Shown here: positions 13,214 to 22,920 of the stretch, one piece after another
Layout: the number at the start of each line of letters is the position of its first letter
Position numbering within the stretch: position 1 is the first letter of the stretch
Origin: Pratylenchus scribneri
Taxonomy: Eukaryota; Nematoda; Chromadorea; Rhabditida; Pratylenchidae
Length of the DNA stretch: 64,000 nucleotides
Assembly: GCA_030063045.1 (NCBI GenBank)
Contig: JAQSEB010000013.1
Coordinates: 310,001-374,000 of the forward strand
Direction: 5' to 3'
Made by a program: the position numbers and the translations under genes
Notes under the pieces: model-generated
Databases searched by the model: none
What the model was told of the DNA's origin: nothing
Seen by the model: only the letters and a program-made list of their open reading frames with translations

Positions 13214-14143
13214 AAACATTTAATCAAAAACACATTATTACCAAAAACACAATTAATCAAAAACATATTAATCAAAAAAACATTATACTCAAAACACATT
13301 TTAATCAAAAACATATTTAATCAAAAACATATTAATCAAAAAATACATTATACTCAAAACACATTTTAATCAAAAATATATTTTAATCAAAAACATATTA
13401 ATCAAAAAATACATTATACTCAAAACACATTTTAATCAAAAACATATTTAATCAAAAACATATTAATCAAAAAATACATTATACTCAAAACACATTTTAA
13501 TCAAAAATATATTTTAATCAAAAACATATTAATCAAAAAATACATTATACTCAAAACACATTTTAATCAAAAACATATTAATCAAAAAATTATAGTCAAA
13601 ACACATTTTAACCAAAAACATTAATCAAAAATACATTTCTCACCACAACCATTATTATTATTATCATATACCTCACCACAACAATTATTATCATATACCT
13701 CACCAATTATTATTATTATCATATACCTCACCAAAAGATATATACCTCACCACAACAATTATTATCATATACCTCACCAATTATTATTATTATATACCTC
13801 ACCACACCTCACCAAATTATTATTGTAGCCGAACATTGCATACCTCACCAAATTATTATTCTAGCTGAACATTCTTATATTCGTTTTAATCATACAAAAT
13901 TGTCCAAATATAGAATAAATAGAAAGAAGTATATATATATATAAAAAAATATCTAAATATAGAATAAATATAAAATAGTCTAATATAAAGAATAAATATA
14001 AAATAGTCTAATATATATATATGGAATAAATATAAAATAGTCTAATATATAGAAAAAATGCCTAGAAAAAATGTCAAATTATAAAATAATTGTCTAAATT
14101 TAAATAGAATTTGTTGTGGTTTGTGAGTGTTGTATACAATTTA
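13214..14143. repeat. Blocks of short AT-rich tandem repeats
   Basis: Three successive arrays occupy the gap between the RING gene and the Polinton. The first (13214-13630) is made of AATCAAAAACATATT-like units. The second (about 13640-13860) is made of ATTATTATCATATACCTCACCA-like units. The third (about 13890-14070) is made of AATAAATATAAAATAGTCTA-like units. None codes. Confidence 0.8.
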
Positions 14144-14439
14144 ATGGGCCGAAACAACAGAAATTTAAGGAAATATTTTGAAAGGCATTGTACTGATGAT
14201 GGCCCACCTTTCAATTTATTTCAGTAATAAAAATTATTAATAATTTATATCAAAAATAACTACTAATTGAAAAATATAAAGCGAAAAAATAAAAATTGAA
14301 AAATTTCTAATAAAATTATAAATATAAAATATCTAATAATAATAAAAATTATAAATATAAAAAAATATCTAAAAATATAAAAAATCTAAAAATAGAAAGA
14401 ATTGGAATTTTATTATGAAATATTTATTAATCAAAAATA

Positions 14440-14958
14440 TCATTCCTTATCATTCAATTTATCTTCGTTCTTTTCCTTCACCGATCCAATTTCTAGTTGT
14501 TGGACATATTGTTCAAGTTTTAGTTCCATTGAATGATTTAAATATGCTGCTCCTGCGGCGATGATAATGAGCAACATATAGAGATCATCTGGCATTAATT
14601 TTATTGGAAAAATTTCCGTCCTTTTGTGCAAATGAGACATATTCTTAAAGAAAAGTTGTAATTTTTCTAGTGGAAAATCATATTCTTTATGCACAGGCGG
14701 ATCAAGCACGCAAATATTTAAATCGGAGAGATAACGGATAAAATCATTACCGGCTTGTTTATTCATTTTTTTGGCTATCATGTATGGATTTGGAATATCC
14801 GGATATTTGGGTATAATTTGTTCTAGAGATTGGATAAAATCTAGGAGCGAATCCTCATTATTTTTTTGTTCTTCCTTTAATTGAACATCCTCTGTTATGA
14901 CAAGATAGGATACAATTTCACCGAGGATACGAATATATTCCTTTTGACGGCTTGCCAT
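14440..14958 (-). CDS. Unidentified 172-residue helical protein
   Basis: I do not recognise a named family. The protein is mostly helical and acidic/basic, with a hydrophobic helix at residues about 124-146 (DDLYMLLIIIAAGAAYLNH). Residues about 58-90 and 124-146 resemble, in the same order, a pattern found in the larger helical-repeat gene at 23510-24899 (IIKLIRKYGG...; KMFRLIAYATAFLHISVK). It therefore looks like a single-unit relative of that multi-unit protein. It is divergently oriented to polB, sharing a 316-base upstream region, and has its own TATA box (15025-15032) 67 bases before the ATG. The frame is intact. Confidence 0.7.
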   Translation of the reverse strand: MASRQKEYIRILGEIVSYLVITEDVQLKEEQKNNEDSLLDFIQSLEQIIPKYPDIPNPYMIAKKMNKQAGNDFIRYLSDLNICVLDPPVHKEYDFPLEKLQLFFKNMSHLHKRTEIFPIKLMPDDLYMLLIIIAAGAAYLNHSMELKLEQYVQQLEIGSVKEKNEDKLNDKE

Positions 14959-15024
14959 TTTTTAAATAATGAGAGGAAATTTGAAATTTTATCAGATAAA
15001 TGAAAAAATTTAATTTTTCTTCGA

Positions 15025-15032
15025 TTTATATA
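15025..15032 (-). promoter_or_regulatory. TATA box of the 14440-14958 gene
   Basis: TATATAAA on the minus strand, about 67 bases upstream of the ATG. A TCAGCTG-like word (15052-15059) lies about 20 bases further upstream. Confidence 0.6.
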
Positions 15033-15197
15033 GGCTTGAAATTATTTCGAAACAGCTGACTCTCTATGGAATTTGTAATATCAAAAACAGCAACTAACAT
15101 TTTTAATGAAATTTCGTAATTTTATGAAATTTCATAATATAAAATGTAATAACTCACGAATTTTAAATAATTATCGCATGATAGTTATTAAAATGAG

Positions 15198-15205
15198 TAT
15201 AAAAG
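15198..15205 (+). promoter_or_regulatory. TATA box of polB
   Basis: TATAAAAG, 70 bases before the polB ATG and in the same GTATA(T/A)AA context as the other Polinton genes. Confidence 0.65.
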
Positions 15206-15274
15206 AAATGGATTTTTCATTTTTAAAATTTTTCTCCTTTCATTTTTCCAATTTTTAACTAAATTCAAAATACA

Positions 15275-18200
15275 ATGAAGCGTTTACATACGCGTTCAAA
15301 TTCTCCCCCAATTAAGCGAATTCGTCTTCATAGAGCATTGACTCCCCCGCCTTCATTTGTATACAATGAAGTTATTCACCATAAAAAAACGCATGCTTTG
15401 GAGCAATATATTCAAAAGTTAGATGGAGTATCAACATTTAACCAAAAATTTTCTTTATCTCAATACGATTCCCAATTCCAAATTGTTGATATCCCCAATG
15501 ACCCAGAAACTTTATTGGGTGGAATATTTGACTTTTGCTTAAATGAATCGAGAAAAGAAGTACAAAAAAATGGAATTGAGCCGGATTTGATGGCAATTAC
15601 TATACGCAGTACTCTACTTGATCCACATATTTATCTTCCTTACCGACCATATACAGAAAATACAATTGATGTTGTACTCAATGAATTTCTAAAAGTTGCG
15701 CAATCAAAAAAACAACAAGGTTTAACACTATGGGGTGAGCCATTCAGTATCAAAGTTTACAATGTTGATCGTAGTAGATTACCAACCACCCAACAAATAA
15801 TTGGTGGCGGCAAACGAAAATTAAAACAAGTTCATCATATGATCAGGGAAAAAGCCTTAATAAAAGTAGAAAACAAAGATGCTTATTGCTTATTCTATGC
15901 AATACAAGCGATTGTGGCAAGAAATACACGTGGATATAGTAAATGGCAAAAATCAGATTATGTAAAAAGAAGTGGAAAATGGAAAGCAGATACTTGGGAT
16001 TTAATGCATAAACTTAACATTGATCCATCATTGAGAGAATACGATGCTTGTATCTATGGTCCACTTATAATAGATCATTTTAACAGGGAATTCGCTGGTC
16101 AATATCGCTTTAAATTATTTATATTTGGACATCTCGGACATTATCAACCAAAATTCAAATATGGTCCAGAAAATTATACGATACCAATTATTCTTTACCA
16201 TAATAGTGAACAGAAACATTTTGATGCTGTTAAAAAACCACATGGATTATTTCATCAATCATATTGCTTATCATGTGAATCTACCTATAATTCCCCTAGC
16301 AATCATTCAATGTATTGTCGTTCGCGTTGCCAGCTATGTTCAAAAATGGACCATTCTCTCCCATGTTGAAAACTAGATGGCTTCCATCAAAAATGTACAG
16401 AATGCAATAAAATCTTCAAGAATCGATTATGCTTTCAACATCATAACGATACTGTATTTTGTGATGTATCAAAGAAATGCGAAAAATGTGGAGTTATATG
16501 GAATAAAAAAGTATATTTAGAGAATGGGAAAGAAGGACATGAATGTGATGAAACTTGGTGCAATAAATGTAGAATCTGGCAAAATAAAGAAGATGGATGT
16601 TTCATCACTCCTCTAGAACCTTGGAAACAAAAAGCATATCGAATTGTCGCATTTGATTTTGAAACAACTCAAAATCACCCAATGGACATTAAAACTCCTA
16701 ATGATAACCGACGACAACATAAAGTTAATTTCATTGCAGCAAAAGTTTCATGTCCAAAATGCATAAGAAATGAAGAATGGAAAAGGGATATGCAAGGCAG
16801 TTATGACTGTGAAATATGTGGCAAAAATAGAACTGTAACATTCGGCCATCGGCCATTTAAAGAGACAAGTGTTGATTATCATTTTGAAACTATTGATCCA
16901 ATAGAATCATTTGTAAATTGGCTTTTGAATGATTTACCGGAAAAATATAAAACACATGCTTTTGCGCATAATGGTGGCCGATTTGATTTTATGTTTATTT
17001 GTCGGGAACTTTACAAGAGAAGAATTAATCCACGAATGACAAAAAGAGGAAATAAACTTTATGAATTATTAATTGAAGCAAAAGAGGGAGAATATTCAGA
17101 ACTTAAATTTTGGGACAGCTTCAATCTGCTTAGCAGACCACTTGCTACGCTTGTTCCAATGTTTGATTTAGATGTACAAGACAAACCTTATTTTCCATAC
17201 CTTGCCAATCGAACAGACAACTATGGAAGGAAAATGAAAACACTCCCACCTAAAGAGGATTATCTTTACAAAGGTTTTATGCCAGCTAAAAGAAAGGCAT
17301 TTGACAAATGGTATGATGAGCATTATAACGATGGATTTTTCTTGGATGAAGCGTTGGCCAGTTATTGTTTGAACGATGTTGATATACTTATGGCAGCATT
17401 GGTGGCATTTCGTGAAAGTTTTATGTCTAGAAGCAAAAGAGTAAAGAAACGATTTGGATTCAAAAAGATATATTCCGTACCACATGCTGGTATTGATCCT
17501 CTACGACAATCAATGACCATTGCTTCGGCATGCATGAAATTATTTAGAATGAACCATTTAAAAGAGAATCATTTGGCAATGGTGACTGATAGAGGATATG
17601 ATAAGGCCGAAAAACAGAGCACAATTGGAATGAAATTTTTAAAGTGGTATGGCGAATTTCACAATGTAGAAATCCAACATGCACATTCAAGGGGAGGGGA
17701 GAAGAAAATTGGCACATATCAAGTTGATGGGTTTATTGATAGCGAAAATAAAATTATTGAAATACCATGGGTGTCCCCATTGCTTTCCCGATGAACAGGA
17801 GAAAATGATCACCGGAAAAACAGCTGGATGGCATCGTCAGAAAGATAATACAAGATTAGTATATTTTAGAAAGCAGGGATATCAAGTCGAAGTTTACTGG
17901 GGATGCCAAGTTGATCAAATGTTAGAGAGGGACAATGAAATGAAAAAGAAATTTGATGAATATTTAGATGAAGGACCAATTGACATAAGGAGTTGCTTTT
18001 TTGGAGGAAGGACTGGACCTGTATCATTATATTATAAACCAAAATTAGGAGAGAAAATCAGCTATTATGATGTCACAAGTCTCTATCCATATACTAATTT
18101 TATGCATGAAGAAATGTGTCTTCGTGGATATCCAGTTGGCATTCCCAAAGTGTTTATTCCACCAAATGGCCCAAAGGATGTAAGGTGGAACAAGCCAGAA

Positions 18201-19448
18201 CATAATCCGTATTCGTTGGCCATTCTCAAAGTTTTTATTACTCCTCCTCGTAAAATTGATGTTCCAATTTTACCAATGAAATTGGATAAAAAAGATGATG
18301 CCCGTCTATTATTTCCTTTGTGTTCAAAATGCGCCAAAGAATACCCTCATGGAGGTGTTAAAGAAGATTATGAATGCAAACATACAGATAGGCAACGCGG
18401 ATGGGTTAGCACGTGTACTTCTGTGGAATTGAATGAGGCACTAAAGAATGGTTATGTAGTGAGCAAATTCTATCGGGCAATTATATATGAAAAAGAAGAC
18501 AAGGAATTATTTCGAGAATACATGCGTATTTATTTGGCAGGTAAATTTCATGCATCCGGTTTTGATTCAAACATTAAAGGGAATACAATGGCCGAAGATC
18601 AATTCATTAGAGAGACTAAAGAAAAGTTTGGTATTGAACTAGATCGCAAAAAGATGATCCCAAATAAAAGGCTTCGAGAGAAAGATAAAATGCTTCTAAA
18701 TGCTCTTTGGGGTCGATTTGGCTTAAGAAATTATGGATTGGCTCAAACTATTATCACAGATGATCCCTATGTTCTTCGGCAACATCTAGATAACCGGAAA
18801 ATTGATGTCACAGATATAGATGAATTGTCAAAGGATGTAATTATGATCACTTATTTGGATAAAAAGGAATGGACAGAAGCTCATGAATCTTCCAATGTGG
18901 TCATATCACTTTGGACAACCAGTTGCGCTCGTTTACATTTATTGAAATTAATGCAAAAAATTATCCGTTCCTCTGGATGTCGGCTTCTCTATACCGACAC
19001 AGACTCGGTCATTTATGTCCATCCGGAAGATAAAAATCCACTAAAAACTTCGCCCCACCTTGGTGGATTGACGGACGAATATCCAAACCATAATATTCTC
19101 GAATATGTAAGTGGAGGTGCCAAACAATACGCAATAAAATTACAAGCTAAAAATAAACCGTTCGCTGAATTCGAATATGTACTAAAAATTCGCGGAATGA
19201 CATTGAATCAAGATGTATTAAGCGAGCAGGGTCTTCGCTTTGAGACATACAAGAAAAGTGTTCTACAGTTCGCAAATACTGGAATACCCCCTGAAATACC
19301 TATTCTTTACCCCAATTTTCTACGTCCTAATGTTAAAAAAGGAATTGTATATTCTATTCCTCTTACTAAAATCTATAAGCCTTTCGTTGCGAAAGGAATT
19401 GTAAGACCTTCTGATTTCACTGTTCTTGATTATGGCTATACGTATTAA
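15275..19448 (+). pseudogene. polB: Protein-primed family B DNA polymerase, broken by a stop and a frameshift
   Basis: This is the replicative polymerase of the element, about 1,390 codons. The N-terminal part ends in a Cys-rich zinc-binding-like region. It is followed by a 3'-5' exonuclease (FDFETT at about 16653, HNGGRFDF at about 16970, CLNDVDI at about 17367) and a Vsr-like insert containing YHGCPHCF. The palm follows, with motif A YDVTSLYP (about 18065), motif B NALWGRFG and motif C YTDTDSVIY (about 18990). There are two lesions. A TGA at 16367-16369 interrupts an otherwise continuous frame through the Cys-rich region. Near 17770 the frame changes, apparently through loss of about 14 bases at the start of the GC-x-x-HGC motif. 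The N-terminal half, the exonuclease and the palm are otherwise clean, so decay is recent, or the lesions are assembly errors. Confidence 0.93.
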
Positions 19449-19460
19449 TTGTAAATAAAG
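19449..19460 (+). terminator. Poly(A) signal of polB
   Basis: AATAAA at 19454-19459 begins five bases after the polB stop, so the 3' untranslated region would be very short, as in compact viral genes. Confidence 0.55.
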
Positions 19461-19574
19461 TTTTTATTTGAAAAATATAAGATGATAAATTATAAAATTT
19501 AAGGAAGAAAACTAACAATTTTAATAAAAATTTATTTACTTTTTAAAGATATTAGTAAAATAATTTGAAAAATT

Positions 19575-20141
19575 TTAATAAAATAAAGGGAATATGCATA
19601 TATGAACAAGAGGTATGTGTATATCGTTACCATGTATCTTGACTACAGCATGCTCTCCAGCTTTCTTATCATTGTTTTCGCTTTCTTTATCCTCAATTGT
19701 AGTGAACATTTTTCCGAGATATTTTTTTGAATAATTAGAATTTGGTAATAAGGTTTTTAGCTCGTGTTTTTCTTCAATTAATTCCATCAATTCAAGCGGA
19801 TAGTATCGATTCTCTCCTCTTGCATAAATTTCAATCAAACAGGGATGAAATGGATGGTGAAGTTTAATTCCATGCCGACAAAAAAAATATGCAGTAACAC
19901 ATATATTGAATGGTCTTGAAAGTCGACCATATGCTGGAATATTATCTGCGCCTTTTGTTGTAATACCTCCTATTATAATTGTTTTCTTCATCCCATAACG
20001 ATCGGAATATGAAGTTTGAGCTTTCCGACCAATTAGGGCTTGATGTAAGATAGCTTGATTTGAAGGATGATTAATTTTATCACGTATTGATTTTACATTA
20101 CAATTTAGAAGACGGGAACATTCATCTGTTAGAAGAACCAT
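19575..20141 (-). CDS. Stand-alone PAZ-domain protein derived from a WAGO-like Argonaute
   Basis: An intact 188-residue frame. Residues about 37-122 read as a PAZ domain, the Argonaute module that binds the 3' end of small RNAs. Seen directly: GRKAQTSYSDR (38-48), MKKTIIIGGIT (51-61), the AYFF...LHHPFHPC block (84-101) and RYYPLELMELI (112-122). These fit the WAGO-type worm Argonautes better than AGO/ALG types, and residues 1-36 look like the preceding linker. There is no MID or PIWI domain, so it cannot slice. The last 60 residues are hydrophilic and then hydrophobic, and unfamiliar. It is intronless, opposite to polB, and has its own TATA box (20193-20200), so it looks like a captured host piece expressed as cargo. 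Inferred role: decoy or suppressor of host small RNAs. It could instead be an inert capture, though the open frame argues against that. Confidence 0.8.
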   Translation of the reverse strand: MVLLTDECSRLLNCNVKSIRDKINHPSNQAILHQALIGRKAQTSYSDRYGMKKTIIIGGITTKGADNIPAYGRLSRPFNICVTAYFFCRHGIKLHHPFHPCLIEIYARGENRYYPLELMELIEEKHELKTLLPNSNYSKKYLGKMFTTIEDKESENNDKKAGEHAVVKIHGNDIHIPLVHICIFPLFY

Positions 20142-20192
20142 TTTTAATTTTTAAAAATGATCCAGAATGATTTAAAATGAAAATTTTTCAAG

Positions 20193-20200
20193 TATTTATA
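20193..20200 (-). promoter_or_regulatory. TATA box of the PAZ gene
   Basis: TATAAATA in the context AAAGTATAAATACTT on the minus strand, about 55 bases upstream of the ATG. Confidence 0.6.
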
Positions 20201-20241
20201 CTTTTTTACGACATACAATTAATAAATTAATTATTATATCT

Positions 20242-21252
20242 TTATATTTCTCTAATTAACTTAATGGTTTTTTCACCACCATTCATCTCTTGTTCAATCA
20301 TTTTTAAGATGAATAAGCCATCCAGTGTTAAATATGATTCACCATATATTTTTTGTAGTCTCTTTTTCCATAAAAGTGGTGCCATTATTGAATTATAAAT
20401 GCAAAATAGGATATCAATTAAAGATCCAGTGAGTAATAAGAAAAACCAGTACCATAAAAATAAGTAAATTTTCTCATTAAACATATTAATCATTAAAACA
20501 CATTGAACTGTATAGTGATGATCAGCAGCCAATCTATAAACATTGAAATCACAAAGCGTAACACGAGGAAACATTGGGGAATCGACCCATCCATTTCCAA
20601 ACAAAATCATTTTTATTGCAGACAAACCCCAAAAGATATAGTTCTGTCCAATAAACAGCATAAGCAGGGCAAATTGTAATAATAAATTCAATAAAGAGAG
20701 CAATTTGACAAATGCATATGCAATTGTAATAGAACAATCAATTGGTAGACATTTTGAGTAAATAAAATTTTGTTTAAGATTTGCTGAAATTTTCTGTAAA
20801 CGTTCAGGAATCAAATTAGTTTTGGATACATCCTTGATAATAAATTCCAAATTAAAAAAGTGTTTACAAATCTTCCAAATTATGTTGGGCACATAAAACA
20901 TTAAAGCTTGTAGAATTAGCATTAATGGAACCCATTGATAATAATTTATTTCCTTCTTTTCATTTGAAAAATCTCCAAAGAGGGCGGTGTCAATACTAAA
21001 TAATTCCTTATTTGCAATTATATATGTATTTTGAACAAAACAATAATCTTCTACATAATCATCCCAACCATTTTTGAATTCGGTTGGTATTAGACATTGA
21101 ATTGGTTTCCCAAAATACTGTTTGGCAGAAAGGAAAACAGCAAAAATTAATAAAATAGTAGGCGTAATATAATAATTAAGACGTTCAATAGGATTAGATT
21201 ATTTATTTTTAAAAATTTTAAACACATTATTCATAAATGGGATAAAATACAT
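20242..21252 (-). pseudogene. Innexin (gap-junction protein) gene with an early in-frame stop
   Basis: About 335 residues. Hallmarks of invertebrate innexins appear in order: RLNYYIT before TM1; a first extracellular loop with two cysteines ending CFVQNTY; YYQWVP opening TM2; a second loop with FPRVTLCDF and TVQCVLMINMFNEKIY; then FLWYWF and the last membrane helix. Innexins form gap junctions and hemichannels in the plasma membrane. The most likely start is the ATG at 21252-21250, 45 bases below a TATA box, but a TAA at 21201-21199 lies 17 codons in. After it the frame is open to the end. The gene is intronless, unlike typical worm innexin genes, which suggests capture through RNA. Virus-borne innexins (vinnexins) are known from ichnoviruses of wasps. 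The later ATG at 20922 would drop TM1 and the first loop. Confidence 0.9.
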
Positions 21253-21296
21253 TTTGTAAAAAATGAAATTTTTGAAAAAAAATACGAATTTAAATA

Positions 21297-21305
21297 CTTT
21301 TTATA
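21297..21305 (-). promoter_or_regulatory. TATA box of the innexin gene
   Basis: TATAAAAAG on the minus strand, 45 bases upstream of the ATG at 21252. Its presence supports translation starting upstream of the in-frame TAA. Confidence 0.55.
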
Positions 21306-21343
21306 TTCTTAAATGACAAGCTCACGCGATTTTAATCATGGAA

Positions 21344-21553
21344 TTTCGTAATTAAGAATATTATTTCGTAATTAAGAATATTATTTCGTAATTAAGAATA
21401 TTATTTCGTAACTAAGAATATTATTTCGTAATTAAGAATATTATTTCTTAAATATGAATATTATTTCGTAACTAAGAATATTATTTCGTAATTAAGAATA
21501 TTATTTCGTAATTAAGAATATTATTTCGTAATTAAGAATATTATTTCGTAATA
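21344..21553. repeat. 20-bp tandem array in a divergent promoter region
   Basis: About ten copies of TTTCGTAATTAAGAATATTA with few changes sit between the innexin (minus) and the zinc-ribbon gene (plus). The upstream region of polB (about 15110-15175) holds similar TTTCGTAATTTT-like words. It could be an enhancer array or simply a minisatellite. Confidence 0.85.
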
Positions 21554-21626
21554 GACAATAACTGAGATGAATTTTTGATGGAATGAATGGAATTTCAAAA
21601 TAGACATCAGCTGACGTTTTCTCTAG

Positions 21627-21635
21627 TATAAAAGG
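21627..21635 (+). promoter_or_regulatory. TATA box of the zinc-ribbon gene
   Basis: TATAAAAGG, 56 bases before the ATG. A TCAGCTGA palindrome (21607-21614) lies just upstream, matching a similar word near the 15025 TATA box. Confidence 0.65.
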
Positions 21636-21690
21636 AGTGAAATTTTTCAAAAATTTTCATTCTTCAAAAATTTAATTTTTAATTAATAAA

Positions 21691-22089
21691 ATGAGTTCTC
21701 CAAGTTCTCCTATTCCCACTAAAACCGAGCAAGCAAAAAATGAAGTTGAGGAAGTTCAAGCTATGGAGCAAACGAATAATATTCCAGCTGCTTCCATTAA
21801 CCAACACATTGAAGCAGTACCAATTACAGATTTGCAACGCAAATTGGAACCAACTGAGGAGAAACAAATGTGGAAACTATTCAAAGGTAAAACGGTCTTA
21901 ATGTTTCGTCTTTGTGGAAGTTGTCAATACAAACTGTTCCATTCTACTGAAAAATGGGTTCGAAACAACAATGGTGTGAATGTAAAAATTCATCTTTGCC
22001 CTCGTTGTGTTCGTGTAAATTGCTGGATGACCAATTTAATGGCACCAGCTACTCCAAAGAAGTTTGTGGAAAAGCTTGAAAAGGAATAG
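21691..22089 (+). CDS. Unidentified 132-residue zinc-ribbon-like protein
   Basis: I do not recognise the family. The first 55 residues are Ser/Thr/Glu-rich and probably disordered. The C-terminal half holds paired cysteines, CGSC (75-78) and CPRC (103-106), with H84, H101 and C111 nearby. This spacing fits a zinc ribbon or treble-clef fold. Such small zinc proteins in viruses often bind nucleic acids or act in transcription, which is inference only. It is intact, and its TATA box and ATG are clear. It sits first in a rightward group with the Vsr-like and helical-repeat genes. Confidence 0.75.
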   Translation: MSSPSSPIPTKTEQAKNEVEEVQAMEQTNNIPAASINQHIEAVPITDLQRKLEPTEEKQMWKLFKGKTVLMFRLCGSCQYKLFHSTEKWVRNNNGVNVKIHLCPRCVRVNCWMTNLMAPATPKKFVEKLEKE

Positions 22090-22273
22090 ATGAAAAATGG
22101 ACAAAATATGATAAAAAATATTCATTTATTCCTATATATTTTATTAATGATTAATTATTCCTATTTTTAGAAATTTTCACCCTTTTACTTGATAAAATTT
22201 TTCGTTATTACAGCTGTATCTAAATGCTTGTCGTTAATTGGTTGCATGAATTGGACCACGCCCATTTTTAGAG

Positions 22274-22280
22274 TATATAA
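22274..22280 (+). promoter_or_regulatory. TATA box of the Vsr-like gene
   Basis: GAGTATATAATC context, 70 bases before the ATG at 22344. Confidence 0.55.
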
Positions 22281-22343
22281 TCAGCTTTCCGACATTCTTG
22301 AGCTCAGTTTTAAAAATTTTTGTGTCCGAAAAATTCCTCAATC

Positions 22344-22814
22344 ATGATTCGAATAAATGGGCAGCAGTCAATAATTGCCTACCAATATTTGAGATGGCTA
22401 GAGAAATTAAATAAAACTGAAATCCAGGCATTTTATTCCAAAGAGGGTGAAAAAAGAATTGGCCGATTTTCTGTTGACGGGTATTATGAACAAACAACCA
22501 AGGATGGGCGAACGGAAAAAATTATAATAGAAATCAACGGATGTAACATACACGGATGCGTGAAATGCTTTAGAAATGACGACCATTGGCTTCCTAAAGT
22601 TCAAAGAACTGCCGGCCAACAACGACAAAAAGATGCTCAGCGTACCGAGTATCTTAAAAATTTTGTCGATCAAATCATTGTTAAATGGCCCTGTAAAATT
22701 CGAAAGGAAAAGAAGAGGAACCCAAATATGAAAAAATTTTTTGAAGAAACACTACATTCAATCGAGCAGCCAAAAAATTATCAATCAACATGGATTAATT
22801 CAAAATACAAATGA
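22344..22814 (+). CDS. Stand-alone Vsr-like nuclease-domain protein related to the polB insert
   Basis: A 156-residue protein starting at the first ATG. Residues about 10-110 match, motif for motif, the segment of this element's own polymerase between exonuclease and palm: EGEKRIGRFSVDGY, then EINGCNIHGCVKCF, then a QRQKDAQR stretch. The GC-x-x-HGC signature and an upstream Asp (D45) and Glu (E63) recall the very-short-patch-repair (Vsr) endonuclease fold. Cysteines 67, 72 and 75 could bind zinc. The nuclease reading is inference from the motif. It has its own TATA box and stop codon, so it looks like a duplicated and freed domain rather than polymerase debris. It is rich in Lys at the C-terminus (KIRKEKKR, 118-125). 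Confidence 0.75.
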   Translation: MIRINGQQSIIAYQYLRWLEKLNKTEIQAFYSKEGEKRIGRFSVDGYYEQTTKDGRTEKIIIEINGCNIHGCVKCFRNDDHWLPKVQRTAGQQRQKDAQRTEYLKNFVDQIIVKWPCKIRKEKKRNPNMKKFFEETLHSIEQPKNYQSTWINSKYK

Positions 22815-22920
22815 AGTTAATATTTGTTAATTTCTTTTCAATATAATTATAAATATTTAATCCGTAATTAATTAATAATTTTTAAAAAAAAAAGGAGTAC
22901 ATAAAATTAAGAAATTTTTA
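22815..22920. other. Short AT-rich spacer
   Basis: The 3' flank of the Vsr-like gene; nothing recognisable apart from AT-rich sequence. Confidence 0.5.

Noticed and set aside
13214..13860. CRISPR-like array
   Set aside because: The repeats are continuous and AT-rich without unique spacers, and the organism is a eukaryote.
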